Below, piece by piece: positions 1 through 4,881 of a stretch of DNA of 7,888 nt. Each line of letters opens with the position of its first letter. The first letter of the stretch is position 1. This DNA comes from Desulfobacterales bacterium (GTDB lineage: Bacteria > Desulfobacterota > Desulfobacteria > Desulfobacterales > C00003106): NCBI GenBank assembly GCA_030594505.1, contig JAUVFC010000074.1:1-7888 (forward strand), written 5' to 3'. The position numbers and the translations under genes are program-made. The notes beneath the pieces were generated by a model, which did no database searches, was not told where the DNA came from, and worked only from the letters and a program-made list of their open reading frames with translations.

Positions 1-10
1 CGGTGGCAAA

Positions 11-235
11 ATGAGCGACTTTCCGGCCTTAAAAGGTTCTCAACTTATCAAAGCTCTCCAAAAAGGCGGATTTGAAGTTATCCGAACAAAAGGAAGTCAT
101 CATTTTTTGAAACATCCGGATGGACGTAGTACTGTTGTCGCAGTGCATAGAGGAGAAACAATTGGCCCGGGGCTTCTTGCTAAAATCCTTAGAGATTGTG
201 AAATTACCCGACAAGAATTATTAAACCTTTTATAA
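11..235 (+). CDS. hicA: HicA-family mRNA interferase toxin (type II toxin-antitoxin)
   Basis: This 74-residue protein matches the HicA/YcfA family in length and motifs. HicA toxins are small dsRBD-fold ribonucleases that cleave mRNA in the cytoplasm and are held inactive by a HicB antitoxin. Visible features are the N-terminal helix segment (about residues 8-20, LKGSQLIKALQKGGF-like), the signature GSHHF at 28-32 with the presumed catalytic His30, and the second strand and helix VAVHRGETIGPGLLAKIL at 43-60. The ATG at 11 is preceded by a GGTGG-like ribosome site. No HicB gene follows in the next 150 bp, so the antitoxin probably lies upstream, outside the window. The ATG forms an ATGA, and the TGA at 12-14 closes another frame ending Val-Ala-Lys. 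A translationally coupled hicB-hicA pair would look like that, but this is inferred from only four codons. The family call is secure; activity is not shown. Confidence 0.88.
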   Translation: MSDFPALKGSQLIKALQKGGFEVIRTKGSHHFLKHPDGRSTVVAVHRGETIGPGLLAKILRDCEITRQELLNLL

Positions 236-391
236 ATCAATTGGGGTATAACGAAATCATCGGAGCCGACAAGAAAATTTGGTGTTTTTTAGTATACGCA
301 CAGATCCCCAACTTATCTTGATTGCTTAGGCAAACATAACGAGCATAGACAATATTATCTCAATGGGCCAAACAACGACGCGATATTGATT

Positions 392-1159
392 ATGAATACC
401 TTTAGCTCATGGAACGACTACTGGAACTTTGACCATCTCGTAAGACGAGAAACCAGGTACATTTATGATGAGTCTGTAGAGGAATTTTTGATTGCGGTTG
501 TGGCATCAAGTAATTGTCGAGAGATGGGGATTAGAAAAGGATCAATTCTATGGAGGGCGCAGCTTGGTTGTAACAGGAGGGTAGAATATCATCCGGAAGT
601 AGATGAAGAAATTGAAGAAGACGGCCCGCATCCACCGGACAGGATGATTCCCCTTAAAGGTAAAGCCTCGGAAGGCAGAGCAAATCCCAAGGGCATACCT
701 TATCTTTATTTGTCCGATGGTAGAGATACCGCTTTAGCGGAAACGCGACCATGGAAAGGAACGCCAATATCAGTGAGTCAGTTCATGATACTACGTGATC
801 TCAAAGTCATAGATTGTTCTAAAAATCAGGGAGGATACCTTATAACTTATCTTAACGAACCGTCTCCAGCCGAGAAAGAAAACTGTGTCTGGGCTTATAT
901 TAATCAAACTTTTGCTGAACCAGTTAATCCAGATGACCGGATCGCAGACTATGTTCCTACGCAGATAATTGCCGAAGTCTTTAAGTCAAAAGGTCTTGAT
1001 GGGATCGTATACAAAAGTTCTTGCGGAAAAGGCTTGAATGTCGTTCTCTTCGATCTGGGTGTTGTTAAGGTATTGAATGGTTTTCTTTATGAACTGGAAG
1101 AGATTAGCTTTCGTTTTGACCAATGTGCAAACTCATATTTTTGTAAAGATGATAGTTAA
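392..1159 (+). CDS. RES-domain protein, probable NAD+-degrading toxin
   Basis: This is a RES-family protein of about 255 residues. Characterised RES toxins (ResT, MbcT) deplete cellular NAD+ by glycohydrolysis or phosphorolysis. This is the longer family form, with an extra N-terminal helical region (about residues 1-50). Counting from the TTG at 386, the RES core shows Arg57 in LWRAQLG, the block PKGIPYLYLSDGRDTALAE with Tyr106/Tyr108 and Glu119, and the late block YVPTQIIAEVF...GLDGIVYKSS (189-212). These correspond to the Arg, Tyr, Glu and Ser of the family's NAD pocket, so the active site looks intact. I prefer the ATG at 392 to the in-frame TTG at 386; neither has a strong ribosome site. 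RES toxins normally follow an Xre-type antitoxin gene, but the 156 bp upstream do not encode one. It may be solitary, paired with a distant antitoxin, or the survivor of a broken pair. Base composition is AT-richer than in the genes to the right, which fits acquired DNA. Confidence 0.85.
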   Translation: MNTFSSWNDYWNFDHLVRRETRYIYDESVEEFLIAVVASSNCREMGIRKGSILWRAQLGCNRRVEYHPEVDEEIEEDGPHPPDRMIPLKGKASEGRANPKGIPYLYLSDGRDTALAETRPWKGTPISVSQFMILRDLKVIDCSKNQGGYLITYLNEPSPAEKENCVWAYINQTFAEPVNPDDRIADYVPTQIIAEVFKSKGLDGIVYKSSCGKGLNVVLFDLGVVKVLNGFLYELEEISFRFDQCANSYFCKDDS

Positions 1160-1375
1160 GGTTCTGATTAATCACTGGCGTCGGAAAAATCGGGGACATC
1201 GGTGACATTTTGACATTTGCGAAGGATGCCAAGGACTCGCAGATCTTCAATATTAATATTGATATTTTCTAAAGATGAGCACTTGTAATCAAGACAGGCA
1301 ATTAGCCTATCCGCTCATCCCCGTTCACAGAACGAAGTATTCTAGATTATTTTCATATAACAAGCAACCTTCTAC

Positions 1376-1383
1376 GGGGGGTG
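1376..1383 (+). promoter_or_regulatory. Ribosome binding site that sets the NAD(P)H-hydrate repair gene start
   Basis: The purine block GGGGGGTG lies directly before the ATG at 1386 and matches the anti-Shine-Dalgarno pattern AGGAGGTGAT with few changes. It supports starting the gene at 1386 rather than at the ATG at 1275, which is 37 codons earlier and has only a weak AAAG before it. Confidence 0.7.
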
Positions 1384-1385
1384 AT

Positions 1386-2981
1386 ATGTTCATTGTGACA
1401 TCTGAAGAAATGCGTGAGATGGATCGTTTGACAATCGAATCTTTTGGGATTCCGGGTATTGTATTGATGGAAAACGCCGGCAGGGCCACCGCACAGGTAC
1501 TCTTAAGGGAAGTCAGCGACCTTAAAAATAAAAAAGTGGGTGTTATGGCAGGTAAGGGGAACAACGGTGGAGACGGGTTCGTCATCGCCAGATGCCTTGC
1601 CGAAAACGGTGTGTCGGTAGGAGCTTATCTCCTGACGCAAAAGGGAAAAGTCAAAGGCGACGCCGCCCACAATTTGCAACTGATTGAGAAGATGAATATT
1701 CCCTTTAAAGAAATTCCGGATAGTTCGACTTTTGCTTCGTGTCTGCCTGATCTGGCTCACTACGATCTATGGGTGGACGCTATTTTGGGGACGGGACTTC
1801 AGTCGGATGTACAAGGTTTTTTCAGAGAAGTGATCGATTTTCTGAACAGCACAGAAAGCCCTGTCTTTGCCGTTGACATCCCGTCAGGATTAAATACAGA
1901 TACCGGCACGGTGTGTGGTATCTGTATTAAGGCGACTACGACTGTTACTTTCGGCCTTCCCAAAATAGGTCAGGTTATTTATCCGGGTATCGAATTTGTG
2001 GGCAACCTGGCAGTTGCGGACATTGGGATACCTCGGGTGGTAATCGATCAGATCGCACCAAAGCATAAAATATTGCTGGCAGAAGATGTCGCATCTTCCA
2101 TGAAACACCGTTTGCCCGAGATGCACAAAGGGGGCGCCGGCCATCTCCTGGTAGTGGGGGGATCACCGGGGAAAACAGGCGCCGCAGCCATGACCGGTCT
2201 GGCTGCTATGCGGACAGGATCGGGTCTTGTCACATTGGGGATTTCAAAGAGCCTCAACGATATTATGGAAATTCAACTGACTGAAATCATGACAGCTCCT
2301 CTGCCGGAAATAGAACAGAAAGTCCTTGGCATCTCTGCGCATGAGAAGATAGTCTCACTGCTGGAGGGGAAGAAAGCCCTTGCCATTGGCCCGGGGCTTG
2401 GAACAGCTTCAGAGACGAAGATCCTTGTGAGACGCCTTTTGGAAGATATTCCTATTCCTACAGTCATGGATGCAGACGGTCTTAATGCTCTGCAGGGACA
2501 TCTTGATCTGCTGAAAAAGGTAAAGGCCCCGCTTATATTGACACCCCATCCGGGTGAGATGGGACGTCTCTTGGGGATGAGTGCGGCCGAGGTTCAGAAA
2601 AGGAGGATTTCGATTGCCCGGGATTTTGCCTCAGAGTATCAGGTGTACTTAGTGTTAAAAGGGGCCCGTACTATTATCGCCGAACCAGGAGGGGAAATTA
2701 TTGTTAATCCTACCGGAAATCCCGGGATGGCTTCCGGCGGCACGGGCGATGTACTTACCGGCATGATCGCCGGCTTTCTGGCTCAGGGGTATCCTGTGTT
2801 GGATGCAATTCTGTCCGCGGTTTATATCCATGGCGCATCGGGAGACTGCTTAGCCAAGACAAAAGGGCCTATTGGGTATCTGGCGGGCGATATCATAGAC
2901 ATAATCCCGGAGCAGATGAAGAGACTGTCAGAGTCCTCATCAGACGGGGGAGAAGATATCCCGTTGATAAAAAAACTGTGA
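1386..2981 (+). CDS. nnr: Bifunctional NAD(P)H-hydrate epimerase / ADP-dependent NAD(P)H-hydrate dehydratase
   Basis: This cytoplasmic metabolite-repair enzyme restores damaged, hydrated NAD(P)H. The N-terminal YjeF_N domain interconverts the R and S hydrates. The C-terminal ribokinase-like YjeF_C domain dehydrates the S form using ADP. In the 531-residue product, the epimerase half (about 1-220) opens with IVTSEEMREMD and has GKGNNGGDGF at 56-65, DAILGTGL at 131-138 and DIPSGLN at 164-170. The dehydratase half (about 235-515) has HKGGAGH at 247-253, GPGLG at 335-339, DADGLNAL at 362-369, TPHPGE at 386-391 and the active-site block GNPGMASGGTGDVLTG at 444-459 with catalytic Asp455. All expected motifs of both activities are present, so both are probably functional. 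An in-frame upstream ATG at 1275 would add 37 residues that do not resemble the family and is rejected. tsaE follows in the same direction, as in E. coli (yjeF-yjeE), so co-transcription is likely. The short tail after about residue 515 is acidic and not conserved. Confidence 0.96.
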   Translation: MFIVTSEEMREMDRLTIESFGIPGIVLMENAGRATAQVLLREVSDLKNKKVGVMAGKGNNGGDGFVIARCLAENGVSVGAYLLTQKGKVKGDAAHNLQLIEKMNIPFKEIPDSSTFASCLPDLAHYDLWVDAILGTGLQSDVQGFFREVIDFLNSTESPVFAVDIPSGLNTDTGTVCGICIKATTTVTFGLPKIGQVIYPGIEFVGNLAVADIGIPRVVIDQIAPKHKILLAEDVASSMKHRLPEMHKGGAGHLLVVGGSPGKTGAAAMTGLAAMRTGSGLVTLGISKSLNDIMEIQLTEIMTAPLPEIEQKVLGISAHEKIVSLLEGKKALAIGPGLGTASETKILVRRLLEDIPIPTVMDADGLNALQGHLDLLKKVKAPLILTPHPGEMGRLLGMSAAEVQKRRISIARDFASEYQVYLVLKGARTIIAEPGGEIIVNPTGNPGMASGGTGDVLTGMIAGFLAQGYPVLDAILSAVYIHGASGDCLAKTKGPIGYLAGDIIDIIPEQMKRLSESSSDGGEDIPLIKKL

Positions 2982-2983
2982 CT

Positions 2984-2992
2984 AGGAGGAGG
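2984..2992 (+). promoter_or_regulatory. Strong Shine-Dalgarno sequence stranded far upstream of tsaE
   Basis: AGGAGGAGG begins 2 bp after the nnr stop codon. It is the best ribosome-site match between the two genes, yet no ATG, GTG or TTG in the tsaE frame occurs until 3054, about 60 bp further on. An in-frame CTG at 3006 is the only start-like codon at near-plausible spacing. A heptamer repeat block fills the gap, so this site may once have served tsaE directly. Confidence 0.45.
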
Positions 2993-3016
2993 CTGTCCGA
3001 GAATTCTGTCCGTAAC

Positions 3017-3051
3017 GAGCATCGAGTATCCAGGATCGAGTATCGAGCAAA
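3017..3051 (+). repeat. Heptanucleotide tandem repeat, array 1 (GAGTATC type)
   Basis: Five consecutive 7-bp units read GAGCATC, GAGTATC, CAGGATC, GAGTATC and GAGCAAA. The register is kept while single bases vary, which marks a diverged short tandem repeat. It lies between nnr and tsaE, just left of a second heptamer array with a different unit. Heptameric intergenic repeats (STRR) are known from cyanobacteria; calling this the same kind of thing is an analogy only. Confidence 0.75.
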
Positions 3052-3053
3052 TA

Positions 3054-3593
3054 ATGAATACCCTCAATCGTCAATCGTCAATCGTCAATCGTCAATACTA
3101 CACATCCCATTCGCCCGAGGAGACCATTCACTTTGGCACACAATTAGGAAAGCGCCTTTTCCCCGGCGCCGTTATTGCTTTGAGTGGCGATCTTGGAAGC
3201 GGCAAGACATGTCTGGTTCAGGGGATTGCACGGGGGTTGAACGTTCCGGAAGGATTATATGTAACGAGCCCTACTTATACCCTTGTAAATGAATACCATG
3301 GTCGCCTTACCCTTTTTCACATTGATGTGTATCGCCTGGAAGGTTCTTCGGACCTGGAAGATATCGGATTCGACGAAATTTTGGCGGCAGACGGGGTAAC
3401 CGTCATTGAATGGGCTGAAAAAATCCTGGATATACTCCCGCAAGAGCGACTTTCCATACTCCTTGCCATCTTGGATGACCAGAGCCGGTCGCTTGAAATA
3501 ACAGGATACGGGCAGAAGTATAGTGATATAATGAGTGTCTTTACGCCACCTTGTTCAAGACATCGATTTCATCAGAATTCAGCACCCGATTGA
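3054..3593 (+). CDS. tsaE: tRNA threonylcarbamoyladenosine biosynthesis ATPase TsaE
   Basis: TsaE is the P-loop ATPase that works with TsaB and TsaD to place the t6A modification at A37 of ANN-decoding tRNAs. In the 179-residue product the Walker A loop is GDLGSGKT at 45-52, the switch-like segment SPTYTLVNEY is at 72-81, HIDVYRL at 89-95 contains the Walker B-type Asp91, and EWAEKI is at 119-124. All are hallmark TsaE motifs. Homology to the family begins only near residue 16 (TSHSPEET). The first 14 residues come from a heptamer repeat, and the ATG at 3054 lacks a close ribosome site. The usual length is about 150-160 residues. The tail after about residue 155 is unlike the family and is read across the antisense of cheW, overlapping it by 53 bp. 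Both ends therefore appear remodelled around an intact core. It lies 72 bp after nnr, a conserved pairing. The function call is firm; the start is uncertain. Confidence 0.93.
   Translation: MNTLNRQSSIVNRQYYTSHSPEETIHFGTQLGKRLFPGAVIALSGDLGSGKTCLVQGIARGLNVPEGLYVTSPTYTLVNEYHGRLTLFHIDVYRLEGSSDLEDIGFDEILAADGVTVIEWAEKILDILPQERLSILLAILDDQSRSLEITGYGQKYSDIMSVFTPPCSRHRFHQNSAPD
3064..3096 (+). repeat. Heptanucleotide tandem repeat, array 2 (TCAATCG), inside the tsaE start
   Basis: Four perfect copies of TCAATCG (3064-3091) are followed by a partial TCAAT. Because three heptamers equal seven codons, the array gives the protein a 7-residue periodicity, NRQSSIV then NRQ. It forms codons 4-14 of tsaE as called here. 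Perfect short tandem repeats are prone to slippage, and gain or loss of one unit would shift the frame of the start region. Confidence 0.85.
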
Positions 3594-4053
3594 TGTCGAG
3601 AAGGATCTTGACCCTGTCGCCAATTTTTGCCATCCCGAGGATGTAGTCCGTATTCAGCACTGTGCCGAATGTTGGAGCTTCCGCGATATCAGAACCCTTG
3701 ATATTCAACACCTCAGACACTGCATCCACAACGACCCCCACTAAAATTTGGTCTACTTCCCCCTCGATCTCCACCACAATAATGCAAGTCCGCTCTGCAT
3801 ACTCAATTGCCTCCATTTCAAACTTGAGCCTAAGGTCAATAACAGGGATCACCTTTCCCCGGAGATTAATAACACCCTTTACAAACCCAGGTGTCTGGGG
3901 GACGGTGGTAATCGGCATCATCCCGATAATCTCCTTGATCCTCAAGATACCGACACCATACTCTTCGCTCGCCAGGGTGAAGGTAAGGTATTTCCCTTCC
4001 TTGTCCTTTATAACCTTCACAGCCTGATCCATTGTCTCTGCCGACTCCGCCAT
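3541..4053 (-). CDS. cheW: CheW-family chemotaxis coupling protein
   Basis: CheW is the cytoplasmic adaptor that links methyl-accepting receptors to the histidine kinase CheA. The 170-residue product has one CheW domain covering nearly its full length: KYLTFTLASEEYGVGILRIKEI at about 21-42 is interrupted by no gap, the core signature VINLRGKVIPVIDLRLKF is at 61-78, a receptor/kinase-facing middle follows (IIVVEIEGEVDQILVGVVVD, 91-110), and RVKILLDINRVL is at 147-158. I chose the ATG at 4053 because an AAGGGG ribosome site lies upstream of it. The frame stays open for 27 more codons, but these run into the palindromic element at 4104-4292 and look unlike the family. No other chemotaxis gene is in the window, so it may be an orphan coupling protein acting with receptors elsewhere. 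The MITE-like element ends about 50 bp before the start. A TATAAA at 4076-4081 on this strand could be a -10 box, without a convincing -35. Confidence 0.95.
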   Translation of the reverse strand: MAESAETMDQAVKVIKDKEGKYLTFTLASEEYGVGILRIKEIIGMMPITTVPQTPGFVKGVINLRGKVIPVIDLRLKFEMEAIEYAERTCIIVVEIEGEVDQILVGVVVDAVSEVLNIKGSDIAEAPTFGTVLNTDYILGMAKIGDRVKILLDINRVLNSDEIDVLNKVA

Positions 4054-4103
4054 TGTGTTTTTCCCCTTTATTTTATTTATAATTGTTTTGGTGACTAAAG
4101 ATT

Positions 4104-4292
4104 GACGACTTCGTAAAAAGTCCATTTTGTTCACTTCGTGACCATTTTGGGCGCAATTGAAATGTTCATCTAAAATGCTAAAACTCGGGCTAACGCCCTC
4201 AAACAGTTAGCATTTTTTAACGATGAACATCTCAATTGCTTTTTCCCCAAAATGCTCAAAGTCGTTCGCAAAAGACTTTTTACGAAGTCGTC
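4104..4292. mobile_element. MITE-like palindromic element with 6-bp target duplication
   Basis: The ends GACGACTTCGTAAAAAGTC (4104-4122) and its exact reverse complement (4274-4292) form perfect 19-bp terminal inverted repeats. The interior is also largely palindromic: ATGTTCATC at 4162-4170 matches GATGAACAT at 4222-4230, AATGCTA matches TAGCATT, and a GGGC-TAAC-GCCC hairpin (4187-4198) sits at the centre. AAGATT occurs directly outside both ends (4098-4103 and 4293-4298), as a target-site duplication would. There is no reading frame for a transposase, so it would be non-autonomous. It lies between sixA and cheW and as RNA would fold into one long hairpin. A pure terminator or REP-like repeat is the alternative, but the direct repeats favour insertion. 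Confidence 0.75.
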
Positions 4293-4356
4293 AAGATTAG
4301 TACATACTCTTTATATCGGTTTAGCAAAAAATAATTTTAGAAAATTTTCTCCACTT

Positions 4357-4845
4357 TCATGCCCCGAGAAGTCTTAACTGCTCCGGGCTCAGATACCAGT
4401 GCAAAACACCTGAATGGGCAGGAAGCGTTTCCGCATCAATTCGGCACACGCCGCCCATCTGAAAATTTATCGCGGCTTTCGCCCCCTCCGTAAGGAGAAA
4501 TGACGCTATCTCAGCGACTGACGGGAGGTGGCCCGCAATTAATATACGGTTTTTGTTCAAAAGCCCGTTAAGGAAATCGACTGTATCTGTTGCAGGGGCC
4601 ATCGGTTTTACCTTCTCGGTTTTTACGATCGTGTCGGCCGGCATCCCCAATTCTTCGGCTACAATGGCTGCTGTCTGTTGCGACCGCTTCTTGGGGCTGC
4701 AGACGATAGTATCCAAGCTGACGCCCATACGTTTCAACGCCCGGCCGCTCGCTCGGATCTGATCTCTGCCTTCCGGGCTCAATCCTTGTTCAGGGTCTTG
4801 CTCTTTTGGAAACGGAATTCCGTGTTGCATCAAATAAATTTCCAT
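4357..4845 (-). CDS. sixA: SixA-type phosphohistidine phosphatase (histidine phosphatase superfamily)
   Basis: This 162-residue protein belongs to the short SixA branch of the histidine phosphatase superfamily, whose members remove phosphate from phosphohistidine (in E. coli, from HPt domains or the nitrogen PTS). The phosphohistidine-forming residue is His8 in LMQHG (5-9). Further landmarks are LSPEGRDQI at 22-30, SPKKRSQQTA at 50-59 with the binding Arg54, and the second catalytic His106 in AGHLPSV (104-110). The usual RHG triad is QHG here, so the first arginine is replaced by Gln7. From memory this occurs in some relatives in this group, so it does not by itself imply inactivity. The ATG at 4845 has a clear AGGGAGG ribosome site at 4854-4860, 8 nt upstream. 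It starts 36 bp after the tandem malic enzyme gene on the same strand, so the two probably form an operon. The substrate is unknown. Confidence 0.9.
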   Translation of the reverse strand: MEIYLMQHGIPFPKEQDPEQGLSPEGRDQIRASGRALKRMGVSLDTIVCSPKKRSQQTAAIVAEELGMPADTIVKTEKVKPMAPATDTVDFLNGLLNKNRILIAGHLPSVAEIASFLLTEGAKAAINFQMGGVCRIDAETLPAHSGVLHWYLSPEQLRLLGA

Positions 4846-4881
4846 GGCGCGTGCCTCCCTGTATTAATTTCCTATACTATC

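Noticed and set aside
1210..1238. A perfect TTGACA at 1210-1215 as the -35 box of an nnr promoter
   Set aside because: No acceptable -10 sequence occurs 16-18 bp downstream.
1275..1385. N-terminal extension of the NAD(P)H-hydrate repair enzyme from the ATG at 1275
   Set aside because: The added 37 residues do not resemble the family, and a much better ribosome site and a canonical IVTSEEMREMD start occur at 1386.
3017..3096. Heptamer arrays as a CRISPR array
   Set aside because: Units are 7 bp, contiguous and without spacers.
2978..3292. Plus-strand frame of about 104 codons starting at a GTG overlapping the nnr stop
   Set aside because: It is an out-of-frame shadow of tsaE; its arginine-rich product resembles no family, although the strong AGGAGGAGG lies near its start.
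3662..4098. Plus-strand open frames opposite cheW
   Set aside because: CheW is unmistakable on the minus strand; the antisense products show no family features.
4054..4134. 27-residue N-terminal extension of CheW
   Set aside because: It is read through the palindromic element and an AT-rich leader, while the ATG at 4053 has a ribosome site and begins close to the domain.
4339..4350. AGAAAATTTTCT palindrome downstream of sixA as a terminator
   Set aside because: It is a pure AT palindrome with no loop and no GC stem; too weak to call as an intrinsic terminator.
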